This document shows positions 1 through 10,489 of a stretch of DNA of 64,000 bases, in pieces. The position numbers were made by a program, and so were the translations under genes. The stretch lies in NCBI GenBank assembly GCA_027579435.1, contig JANBPK010000745.1:1-64000 (forward strand), read 5' to 3'. The stretch is from Candolleomyces eurysporus (lineage: Eukaryota > Basidiomycota > Agaricomycetes > Agaricales > Psathyrellaceae). The notes below the pieces were generated by a model. The model saw only the letters and a list, made by a program, of their open reading frames with translations, was not told the DNA's origin and did not search any database. The stretch's first letter is position 1; the number at the start of each line of letters is the position of its first letter.

Positions 1-2466
1 TTGTCGCTGTTGGCCCTGTCCCTCGCAACCGCCGCACCCGCACTCGCAGTCAAGGTTGGAGGATTTGAAGATGGTGGAAGCACGCTTGTTAGCGCCATGA
101 TGGTGTGTCCGAACTCTCCTTTTTTCGCTGAATAACCACTGAGGCTCGTGCAGTTGTTTGTTGGCAACGAAGAGACCGTGTATGTGATGGACAAGGCGGA
201 AGGAAACGCCGCCCAGATTGCTGGCCATCCAGCGTGGGCCTCGCGATGGTGCGCTTTCTCTTTTCACGGCCAAGATTCGCCGCTCAGCATGGAACAGGGA
301 TATCAAAACACGTCAGGCGGAAGTCATGGACGTGCCGTCAAATATCTTCTGCTCGTCGGGCATGCATCTGCCGAACGGCTCGTTCGCAACCTTTGGAGGC
401 AATGGCGCCGTCGGTCGCGGTGGCCAGCTTGGCTCTCAGCTGAACCCTGGTGGATTCTCAGCAGCATGGGATGCAGAATACCAAGATTTCGACGGGTCTC
501 GAGCCATTCGTATTCTCGATCCCTGCAAGAGTTCCGACAACTTCCAGCCTGGCGGCAAGTGCACCTGGTTCGATGACGCAACACAACTCGCCATGAAAGC
601 CCCCCGGTGGTACTCCACCGCTGAACCCCTTGCAGATGGCACCATCGTAATGATTGGGGGTTTCACCACTGGAGGCTACATCAACCGGAACTACCCCAAC
701 AATGAGCCCAATGGTGGAGGCTCGCAGAACACCTTCGAATTCTTCCCCGCCCGTCCTGAAGATCCACCCAATCTGCCCTTCTTGACCAAGACGTCGGGCT
801 TGAATACTTATGTCCACGCCTACCTGATGCCGTCGGGGAAGATGTTCTTGCAGGCCAACTACTCTACCAGTACGTTTTCCGATCAAGTTTTATCGTGAAT
901 CCATCTCATTCTATTGTTCCACAGCCCTCTGGGATCCCAATACCAACACCGAAACCGACCTTCCTGATATGCCAGGGCAGGTTGTCCGCGTCTATCCAGC
1001 CTCTGGTGCCGTTGCTATGCTCCCACTTACCCCCCGAAAACAATTACAACCCCACCATCATCCTCTGCGGAGGCTCTGACATGGGAGATGAGGCCTGGGG
1101 TGACTTTGCGTACCCACGTATCAACACTTGGGACTATCCCGCGTCAAAGGACTGCCAGCGAATCACCCCCGAACCTACCGATGGTTCCGCACCTCAATAC
1201 GTCAAGGATGACGATCTTCTCGATGGCCGATCTATGGGTCAGTTTATCATCCTTCCAGATGGCAAGTTGCTTGTGGTCAATGGTGCTCTCAACGGAACCG
1301 CTGGATACGCCCAACGAACTTTCCTCGTTGAAAGTTATGCCGACATGCCGTACGGAGAGTCTCTGGCCAACGGTCCTGTTGGCAGGCCCGCGATCTACGA
1401 TCCCAAGGCAGCCCCAGGGAAGAGGTGGTCGAATGCAGGCCTGGACACATCCCCGATCGCCAGAATGTACCACTCCTCCGCCCAGCTCCTTCCCGATGCA
1501 TCCGTCCTCATTGCTGGATCCAACCCTAATGTCGATGTCAACCTCACCACCCTCTACCCAACGGAGTACAGAGCAGAAGTGTTCTACCCTCCCTATTTCT
1601 CGGCTACTACTCGTCCCACCCCTCAAGGCGTTCCCTCAAAGCTTACCTACGGAGGTAACTCCTTTGACGTCACCATTCCTCCTTCATCCTACTCCGGCTC
1701 TGCGAACGATGCTGCCGAGAACACAGTCGTCGCTGTCCTCCGCGGTGGCTTCACCACGCACGCGATGAACATGGGTCAACGCTACCTCCAGCTCAACAAC
1801 ACTTACACTGTGAAGAGCGACGGAAGCATCGTCCTCCATGTTTCCCAAATGCCTCCGGTTCCTGAGATCTTCCAGCCTGGCCCCGGATTCATCTTCGTCA
1901 CCGTCAAGGGAATTCCAAGCAATGGCACCTACGTCATCGTTGGCAGTGGTGCGGTTGGTACCCAAGAGAAGCTTCCTGTTCAACCTCTCCCACAGAGTGT
2001 TCGCCTCGACTCTGCGACTGGTACTGCCGATGGTAGCACTACCGGCGGTAACAATGACAGCAAGGACAGCTCGACGTCGTCTACCGGTGGAATGAGCACT
2101 GGCACTATCGTTGCTGCTGCTGTTGGAGCTGTTGCAGCGATTGGCATCATTGGAGCGATCGTCGGTGTCTGTCTCGCACGCAGACGACGCGCAGCTGCTC
2201 GGGCTGGAGGAGCAACATCTGGGTATCCCATGACCACTGCTGGGGTTGGAGCTGTTTCTGGAGCCGGTGTTAATGCGGGTGGCTTTGGTGCATATGGAAG
2301 GGATGTGAGGGCGAGTGATTCGAGTGCGTTTGCTCCATTACATCACGGCAATGCGAGCACGGCGAGTTTCGTTGCCCCCTATAAGGACGGTGACCAAATT
2401 AGAGAGTCGACCTCGACAGCGAGCTATGATCCGTATGCGAATCATGGTGGACCTGGGAGGTATTAA
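1..2466 (+). CDS. copper radical oxidase (glyoxal oxidase-like), membrane anchored, 5' partial
   Basis: Secreted copper enzyme that oxidises aldehydes or alcohols and releases hydrogen peroxide; in wood and litter fungi it feeds peroxidases. The start lies left of the window; base 1 falls inside the signal-peptide core. Exons 1-102, 154-248, 298-869 and 925-2466 join in phase. All expected active-site residues are visible: Cys in FCSSGMHLPNG (thioether partner), Tyr in PRWYSTAEPL, the Tyr-His pair in RMYHSSAQLLPD, and His in GGFTTHAMNMGQRYLQ. After the DUF1929-type C-terminal domain come a Ser/Thr/Gly-rich linker, one membrane helix (about 2098-2175) and a basic stop-transfer RRRR, so the protein is probably anchored at the cell surface. 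The C run at 1030-1035 puts the frame out by one base; five C would restore the family reading (PLTPENN), so I treat it as a probable sequence error. Family is certain; substrate is unknown. Confidence 0.9.
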
Positions 2467-4257
2467 GTGAGCGGGGTTATTATTATGACTATGACTGTGT
2501 GAAGGTGCATTTGCTTGGCTTCTCTTTTTGACACATACCTTTGGACACGGACCAATTGTTAATCTTCCTTTTTTGCGTTTGGATGGGATAGGATATCATG
2601 ATATTTTTTCCAATCTTCTCCTTGATTCCTCCTGATATTTCATACCAACGTTTCAGCCCCTCCCGCATCATGATCTTTTTACGACGACCATGGACCTATG
2701 TTCAATGCTACCTTTTTCAACATTCTTGTGTCTTCTTGGTTCTTTTGCGCCTTCGTATCGTCTAGTCATATCTCCCCTCTGGCCCGTCCCATCCATATCT
2801 CAATCCAGACTACGTTGCTCGACTCGACTCTCCCGCCTACGCCCGTCACCAATCCTCATCGCTCGCTATCGCTTGTCGTCCATCGTCGCATATCATTATC
2901 GCCTTCGACTGTATCCAACACTCAAAATCATCACGATAACTTATTCTACCCTCATCTAATTCTTTCCCTCTGGCTCGTCCCCTTGAGTATGAGTATATGG
3001 AACGGACATGTTTAGCTAGTTAGTTAGTGAACTAAGAAAGTCGTTCAGTTCCTACCTAGTAGAAGCTGTTCGGTAGCACTCGNTTTTTTTACATACATAC
3101 GTATCTTGTTGAACCTTAGTCGATCGTTTCCGTTTCTTTGCTTCTGGTTTCGGTTTTCGGTTTAGCACACTCTCTCTCATTTTTATTCAGAACCTGAATA
3201 ATTGTGTATAAAAAGTTGCATCAATTGCGTCTAGATGTTATTGGGGGCTTGCCCCCTTTTGTCCAGGCGAACCCAGATCCAAGCACAGCCACATGCGCGG
3301 GTGTATAGCCACAGCCACTCTGAGACCAAGCATTGAAGCAAGTGACCCATCTGCATGCCGTGCATCGCGCAACGAAGTTGACCGACCGGCTTGCAAAACT
3401 AATGAACCTGGTCGATTTATCTGCGTTCTGAGGCCGGTTTTCTGTCGCGTGAGTACGATTAATATTGGAACACGCGGTGAGCACGTCCGAGTCGCTCTTG
3501 GTCCCGACCACCATCACGACGACGAAGCGACTATGTATGGGGCTACGTGCATGGGGGGGCTCTTCCTTGCTGCGTGGGGTACGATTGCCAGAACAGCGCG
3601 CCGAGCGCGTCCGAGTTGCTCTTGGTCCCGACCATCATCACGACGACGATGCGACTATGCGCTATGTTCATGGGAGTCCCCGGGTCCCTTCTTCCTTGCC
3701 TCTTTCAGCCGTAGCCCGAAAACGCCCCAACGCACCCTCCACGAAGGAGCTATTTACGCGTAGGCGGTAACACGTCCCATTAACTTTCAGTCAAAACGCG
3801 ACCAATGGGAGGTTGAACCGGTTCGCGAGGCGGTCGCTGGCCACCCTAACCTCTGAGCTTACCCAGTTCGCGGACGTATGATTCGTTTATCTCGGTATGT
3901 GGCACCTTTAAAGTCACCTCGACATGAGGCTTGCAGCTGACCCGATGGATCGATGATTTAGCTTCGATGTGTAGCGGCTCTTAGGCTGTGCGGACCACTA
4001 TCGTAGAGTGAATCGGGTGACCAGTCACTCATTCCTCTTTGGTTGGCGTTTGGCTCCGCAGGCACCAGGCAGTGTCAGTGGCACCGCACTCTGCACACGA
4101 CTTCGAGTCAGGAGTCAGCTCAAAGTTGGTAGGCTTAAATATAAGCTAGCGTTCATTCGCCGCCGCTTCAGAGCGAACGAACGAACGAACGTTCGTTTGT
4201 TCATCTTCCCTCCCCCTCCCCCATTTGGTCTTTCCATCTTTCGTCTGGATATCATCG
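2467..4257. other. intergenic, 1.8 kb
   Basis: It holds the 3' end of the oxidase gene, a pyrimidine-rich stretch (about 2690-2960), one N at 3083 and the 57-bp direct repeat listed separately. Just upstream of the lipase start is an ACGA/ACGT-rich motif (about 4178-4196) in a probable promoter. Open frames here are short, lack a family signature and do not splice into anything I recognise. Confidence 0.5.
3479..3659 (+). repeat. 57-bp imperfect direct repeat, two copies
   Basis: Copies at 3479-3535 and 3603-3659 match at all but four of 57 positions and lie 124 bp apart (start to start). Both contain GGTCCCGACCA followed by a CGACGACGA stretch. No flanking inverted repeats or target-site duplications are evident. 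It may be a local tandem duplication or a remnant of a dispersed element. Confidence 0.75.
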
Positions 4258-6431
4258 ATGGGTCTGACTGTGGAAGAATCTCCCGGTTCTAATTTGGAGT
4301 CGCTGAAATCGGGGTCGCCAATAATACCACACCAACCACTGGGAAAAGAATCTTCTGATTCTACCTCCTCCGGGTCTTCCTCTTCTTCCTCTTCTTCGTC
4401 GTCCTCGTCGAGCTCGAACTCGAGTTCCTCTTCTCCCCATTCCCTCGCTTCGGCAGTGTCGCCTCCCCCGCAAGCCAAAGACTCAAAGGCCCTTCCTCCT
4501 CCCTCGAACGTCATCCAACTGCAATCAGCATCATCGTTGGAAGAAGCTGATCACACGGAAGCTGCATTCCGAAAATACAGAGAGAAGGAAAACCAGAGTC
4601 TAGCGTCCAAGCTTAAAAGAGCCAGGGAGAAAATCAAGACGGGGAAGAAGATGACGCAGAAAGTCAAGAATGGCGACTCCAAAGACAAGGAGGCGGAACC
4701 ACCTGCCGCTGAGGCTTCCAATACCGCGCCAGCCGTGTCGGCGGGACAGGCGGTGGCCGAGGTGTCGCAAGAAGATCGACAGGCCACCGGGTCTCGCAGC
4801 GCCCCAGAGGCTGGGACGACGACGAGGGGCCTGGATCTGACGACTAGTCTGAAGGCCGCCACGTCCAGCAGCAAGCTTACGGATTCGGAGAGGACGATGT
4901 ATGCTTCGGAGAGGCTGGATAACTTTAGATGGTTGTCGAAGGTGGCCGGGAGGTATGCAGAATGCCCAGCTCTTACGGAGAAGGAGCTCGTAGAGGAGGA
5001 AGTCGCGAAGGAGATCGCTGAAACTGGTGAGTATTCCCAATAGATTCTGTTCTACAGCCCTTATCTTACATCTGCATTACAGGCCAGTTCGCTGAGCTCG
5101 TCTATAGCACAGTCGAAGTCAAGTCGCTATTCGAGAATCATGCTACGCTGAAGGACGAGAAGATCCTGCTGGACTACCCTGTCCTAGGTGAATGCGACTG
5201 GGTCGAGAAGATATTCGGAGCCAAGATGGATTTGACTGCGTTCGTTGTCTTTCGGAGGACGACGAAGCAGCTCGTAGTGTCGATTTCTGGGTCGTCGAAC
5301 TTGAAGCATGCTATTCAGAATTTGAGGGCTGTGAGGATGGCGTGGAGGCCGGGTTCCACTGTGGGACGCGTGGATGGCAACGTCAACCCTCCTGTGGACG
5401 AAGAATCCGAAGTCGTCGAGCCGGTAGCTGCCCCTGCTCCCCCTGTTGAAGGAGAAACAACTATTCCTGCCGCTGGCGCCGAGAAAGATGGAGATTCACT
5501 TGGAGGGGTTCATACCGGTTTCTTCACGCTTTACAAGGACGTCAAAGAGGGTCTGCAAGGAGCGATAAGGAAGGGGATCAAGGATCATGCACCGGAAGAG
5601 TTGGTGCTGACGGGACACAGTATGGGTGGAAGCGTTGCGTATTTGCTATGCATGGACCTACTTTCCTCCGTCGACGGAAAAACAAAGGATGTGACGCAAA
5701 CCGGCATTGCTCTTCCGAGGAAGTTATGTCTGACGACCTTCGGCGCGCCACGAACTGGCAACGCAGCTCTTGTCAGCCATTTCCATAAGTTAGTCAACGA
5801 CTGGGAGAAGAACGAAAAAGCTGTCGTTCGGGAGTATTCTGTCAAAGCGTTCAACGACGGTTCGTTCATCTATTCCCCTTGATTTGCCTCTCCTTGTCTC
5901 ATATTTCTTCATTTACTAGGTGTACCTGCGGTACCTCCACGGGCTCTAGGATATGCTCACTTCTGCGACAGGCCTCTCTACGCATTTAGGCGAAAGCTCT
6001 ATCGAGTGCCAGAAGGACAGAGCGAGTTTTCGCTCTTCCGCGTCTCTGCCACCGGCGGAGCCTCTGGTGGGAACCCTGACAAGCCAAACGACCCCACCTC
6101 TGCTTCAGCTCCTCTCCAGACCAATGCGGATGTCGACGGTTCGATTATTCGATCTCCAATATCGAAGGACGGTTCTGGCATGCCTGGGGATTGGATAGAA
6201 GTCGCGACCAGTCAAGCTGCTCAACCCGCATTGAAACCTCCTTGCACTGGAGCAGACATCGCCTCCCCTAAGAACTCGTTCCCAAGAGGGGGTCACAACT
6301 ACTATAGCGGGAGGGACCTTGAGGCGTTCAGGCGTATGACAGACCGTCTGCATGCAGCCAATTTCCCGGAAGCGAACTGGGAAGCACGGTTCAGGGAAGG
6401 CAAGAAACGTGCCAGTGGCGTTAATAAATAG
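4258..6431 (+). CDS. class-3 (Lipase_3) lipase
   Basis: Serine hydrolase of the alpha/beta fold acting on acylglycerols. Exons 4258-5026, 5083-5859 and 5920-6431 join in phase to 685 codons. The ATG at 4258 is preferred because upstream in-frame starts are only TTG. The N-terminal third is disordered: a serine-only run of about 20 residues (about 4366-4430) and a Lys/Glu-rich stretch. The catalytic domain carries the nucleophile elbow LTGHSMGGSVAYLL (Ser), the acid in NDGVPAVPP, split by the second intron, and the histidine in GGHNYYSG, so the triad is complete. FGAPRTGN is the usual strand after the nucleophile. There is no signal peptide, which suggests an intracellular enzyme of the diacylglycerol-lipase-like group rather than a secreted digestive one. 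An acidic/proline insert (about 5395-5500) separates the first strands from the elbow. Confidence 0.9.
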
Positions 6432-6679
6432 TTAATATCACCTGCATTGTGATAGTGGTGTATGTGCCGATATACTAGGGACATGAACAACTATATATAC
6501 CATTCTGTGTTACTTAATGCGATCCGTGTACAGGTGTGCTTTCGTCGAGTCGAGCGGGATACAAAACTCCGAAATGAATGAAATTCCATGTACAGACGAT
6601 ACATACGACAAGGTCGGGAACGAAGAGCATGTACAAAAGAAACAGGTCGGATCCGGAAAAGGGAGCAGCAGTAGACGCT

Positions 6680-7482
6680 CTACCAGTCACCCTGCAGTTC
6701 ACAGATACGACGTATGATACGCCTACGCCGGTCGTCCTTTCTTCCGATGATAAAGTCACATAAGATGAATGGAAGAGTGATTCCACCAAAGACAGTGACG
6801 ATGATAGCGACCACTGTCGGGTGTTCACTCCAGATGTGTATGTAGATCCCGACCAACATCGAAATGACTCCGATTATGAGGAAAGGAAGGGGGATAAGGA
6901 GGGATAGAGCCATGAGCTTTTGAGCGAGGCTCGGGGGAGGGATCTTGGTGCTCTCTGCATCGAAGTCCACTGGCGGCTTTTTGGGCTCGGTGCTGTCTCG
7001 CTTCTGACCCCTGAGGGCATTAGTTTTCCGTTGCAAGACCTTGTTTAAGAGTTCCTGCTCGGCGTCCCGCATGCGTTCGAGCCATCGAATGGTGAGGTAT
7101 CCCATCATGGCCGACATGATGTCAATGAGCATAGCTCCCAAGAAAAGGGCGTTGATGGCACGAGTGGTGGTTGTGTCCTCTTTGCCATTCGTCAAACCCA
7201 GGAGCTGGGCTTGGATAGCGGCCACGAAGCCAGCCTGTGCATTCCTGTTACAAAACCGTAGCAAAGTAAGAAAAGCGGACATACCGCGACACAGAGGGCA
7301 CTAAACCCGCTGATCAGACGCTGGTACTGCTCTTTGTCCACAGGTGGGTTTGTTTCAGCCGAGGGCCGGACTTCTTTAATGTCGGTTACGGGGCGTTTAG
7401 TGGTCGTAATTTCTTCATCAAGAGTATAGTCGGTCTTGGATAAACTGCTATCACGGCGGGACTGGTGCTTTGGGTCAGACAT
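6680..7482 (-). CDS. four-helix membrane protein of unknown function
   Basis: Two exons, 7285-7482 and 6680-7234, join in phase across a 50-nt intron to give 250 residues. The N-terminus is polar and faces a first hydrophobic segment that spans the splice junction (FSALCVA joined to AGFVAAIQ). A second segment follows (ALFLGAMLIDIMSAMMGYL). A charged middle loop rich in Lys, Arg and Pro separates these from two more helices (about residues 165-190 and 200-225). The C-terminus is short and very basic (GRKDDRRRRIIRR). I do not recognise a named family; the pattern resembles small lineage-specific basidiomycete membrane proteins. The 3' end lies 248 bp from the lipase stop, so the two genes are convergent. 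Confidence 0.75.
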
Positions 7483-8821
7483 CGAGAAAGCGTCCAGATG
7501 GGAGAGCTGTGATGTGGTCGGGCGTAATGGCTGGGCTAGCCCTGCTTAATGCTGCATAAACGCGACACCGTTGCATTAAGTATAGATTTGGATCATTCAG
7601 CTTGTCAATTTACGATCTCAAGGCCTGCTCCTCGCGCTCACACGTAACCTTTAGACTGCCCAAGCGTCCGACCAGTGACAGCTCCTCAGGATTATTGGAG
7701 CCTCTAACCGGAGCTCTGTTCGGCGCTGGTAAGTGAAACAACCACGCGTTTGGGGCGTGTACAATGTCCAAGGTTAATTGGTTTTGCGGCAATGGAGTAA
7801 TTGGTGCGAGTAGTCCGATACTAATATCTCCCCGTTAGTTCGACGCCGGGAGCTGGGAGATGAGCGCTTCCTCGTACCGGGCACTGCATGGTATATCATT
7901 TGACACCATCGACGGCAGCGAACCACTCGGAGAGTAATTCGATTCTGTATGTCGGGTCAAGGCGTATATACTTGGACATAAGTCCCTAGAGCCAGCTTTG
8001 GGATGACAGCAGCTCCCATTGAGACCGAACACAGTGATATTCAGATACTGTGAAGCCGAATGTCTAAGAATAGTGCCCAGGTATCGTTTGGAACTACCCG
8101 GAATGCGCAAGCAATTGAGAAATCGGGGCGGAAATTTATTCCATACCTCTCCAATTGACATGATTTGTGGAAAAAAGTGTCGAGGAAATTGGATCGTGCA
8201 AGAGATCAGGTCGCGGCTTGAGCTTAGAGCTGGCGTTTACCGTGAGAAAAATATCCACCGAACCCTTCTTTGAACCATCATGCATCTCGATCCTCGTATA
8301 CACCAGAACGATAGATGATCTCTTGGATCCGAGAATGATCTGTTTTTGGTGTGATCCCTTTCATCCAATTGCATTTTGACCTACGCGTGTCTGCCTGTCA
8401 GCTACCTCGAGGTGAGTTCGCCAGATTGTCTGCTTATCATGTTGAGACCCCGACTGAACGAGGCAGAGGTGAACAGGCGACATTAGGTCGTCACCTTTCA
8501 ATGCGCTGCTCACGAGCTGGTTCGCATGACGTCGTCTTGTTGCCCAGCTAAGGTGCTGTGCCCATCTACCCAGGTCCTATACTACTGAAAGCTATGAGAA
8601 TCTGCGTTCTGTCGCTTTCGGCTGGAAGGACCTCGCTCTTCACAACTGAACCCGAGTTCAAGATTAGCGCTCATCGATTTTGAGGTCAAAAAAGCGGAAA
8701 TGGATTATGACTGATATAGCTGGAAACACGATGCGCAACAACGGTGATACGTCTCCCTCGGTGGCGTTTGTCTTGCAACCTCCGGGTCTGGGATAAATTG
8801 GGGGTAGGGGCCAGTACCTCG
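7483..8821. other. intergenic, 1.3 kb
   Basis: Lies between the divergent starts of the four-helix protein and the next lipase. It contains a few open frames under about 110 codons on both strands, none with a recognisable motif or splice partner. Nothing further can be supported. Confidence 0.5.
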
Positions 8822-10145
8822 ATGCTTCCCCAGGCTTGGCGAGCGCCTGCGCCTCTGCTCTTCCACCTCAGACCTCAGCCCTTGGCATTAGTGAGTACCA
8901 CTCCTCGATCTGACCCGAGAGCATGACTTGACCATTAGTCGGTCAGTGACGATCAAGTTCCCAATCATTCTCATCCATGGCTGGACCGACAAGCCTGCTG
9001 AGACTGGCACCTGGAAGGTGGTAGAGAGGTCACTGACCAAGGCCGGCATCCATTTCTACGTTCCATCCATCTCTCGGTTTGGTAGCATCGAAGAGCGGTC
9101 TCAGCTTCTTATTGAAGAGATGTCGAGTCTATATCCTGCAGGACAACCGGTCCATCTCATCGGGCATTCTATGGTGAGTCTTGTGCCATTACCAGGTATC
9201 CATTTCTCAAGNCGAAGCTCAGGGAGGCATCGTGGCCAGAGACGTTGCTGCGCGCGAAAACCTGCCTTTTAGAGTTCTCAGCGCCACTACCCTTGTGCGT
9301 TGTCTTCTCGTTACCTTGACGCAGGTTAATCAAGACTCATNTCCAGGGATCTCCCAACCGAGGTCTTAGATATCTTGACAAGGTTCCAATGCTAGACTGG
9401 GCGAACGGTAAGTTTTCCCCTAACCNACGNGTGTCTGCTCACTGAAAGAGAAACGTCTTCCAGAGCACGCGACCAAGATTCGAGAACTTCTCGGCACGGA
9501 CTGGGGAGGGTTGGCAAACCTTTCCTGCAAATTCATGTCCGAGTTCAATCGAAAAACCCGGAATAATCCAAAAGTGCGGTACTTTAGCTGGGCAGGATTG
9601 CTCGTGTTACCTACATTATCCTACGCGTGAGTTTGTGAGGTAGCGATATAGTGCGCAAGGGCTCATCCAGGTCCTTTCNAGTCCTCATGCCCTGATTGTG
9701 TATCCTTTTTACCCGAAGAGCGACGGTATTGTTGGAGTCGATACCGCCATGTGGGACACGGATTTGGGTCCCGGGACTCACCTCGGCACAGTTGCTGGAT
9801 TGACTCAGTATGTGTATCCATATTGTCGAGGAACTGATAGGTGACTGTACATTTGNTTCAACCCTTAGTTCCTCCATCGTGTCCCTCGAGACACTTGAGA
9901 AGACCCTTCCTCACCTAGCAGCGACGGAACTGGGCGTGACTCTCCCCGTGCAACCGGTCAGCTCAAGCCTCCGTACCCAATTGACTCGGCGNGTGATAGG
10001 CCATAAAGATGCTATTCAAGGGCGCCTCCTTGCCTTGAAAGATTCCAAGCATATCTGCGACGAGAAGCATAAAGCTGCAGGCTATGTTTTCAATGCTCTC
10101 GATGGATATGCGTGCACCTTGAAAGCACTACAGGATTCCAAATGA
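8822..10145 (+). CDS. alpha/beta-hydrolase lipase (triacylglycerol lipase-like)
   Basis: Seven exons, 8822-8890, 8958-9173, 9223-9294, 9347-9407, 9464-9626, 9682-9807 and 9869-10145, join in phase to 327 residues. The core motifs are clear: ILIHGW (oxyanion loop), VHLIGHSM spliced to GGIVARD to give the GHSMGG nucleophile elbow, GSPNRG after the next strand, and SDGIVGVDTAMWD near the expected acid; a His in GPGTHLG is the likely catalytic base. Exon 1 (MLPQAWRAP, phase 0) and its acceptor AAG at 8955-8957 are the weakest part; a TAG acceptor at 8936-8938 breaks phase. Without a clear signal peptide the cellular site is open. Single N bases at 9212, 9341, 9426, 9430, 9679, 9856 and 9992 fall mostly in introns. 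It resembles lipases of the Tgl2/bacterial LipA type. Confidence 0.78.
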
Positions 10146-10489
10146 ATAAAGGGAGTTATAAATCAATATGACATTATGGTTCTTATGTTTTCAACAATAT
10201 CTACTTCAATCTAAGTTAGTCAAAGATACCTTCATGTATTGATCCTTCAAATTACTTTTCTGTAGTATCACCTTCCCATGACTCATCCGAGTCATCGCAG
10301 AGTCACGGCATTCTGTCGNATACCCTACTGTCTAAGATTATAGGGANCTATGACAAGTGTATGGGCCGCTGAACACTGGCANTTTTTTTCTTGTTTTGAA
10401 TGCAACCCAAGCGGATATTACACTGCATCAGCGCGCGAAGGGGTTGTCGGGCTCCGAGCCTCAATTCACCGGACTTTCAAATGGTGCGC

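Noticed and set aside
895..1035. Independent gene start at 895
   Set aside because: The first ~45 codons of that frame cover an intron and the out-of-frame side of the C-run break; the true frame gives oxidase sequence.
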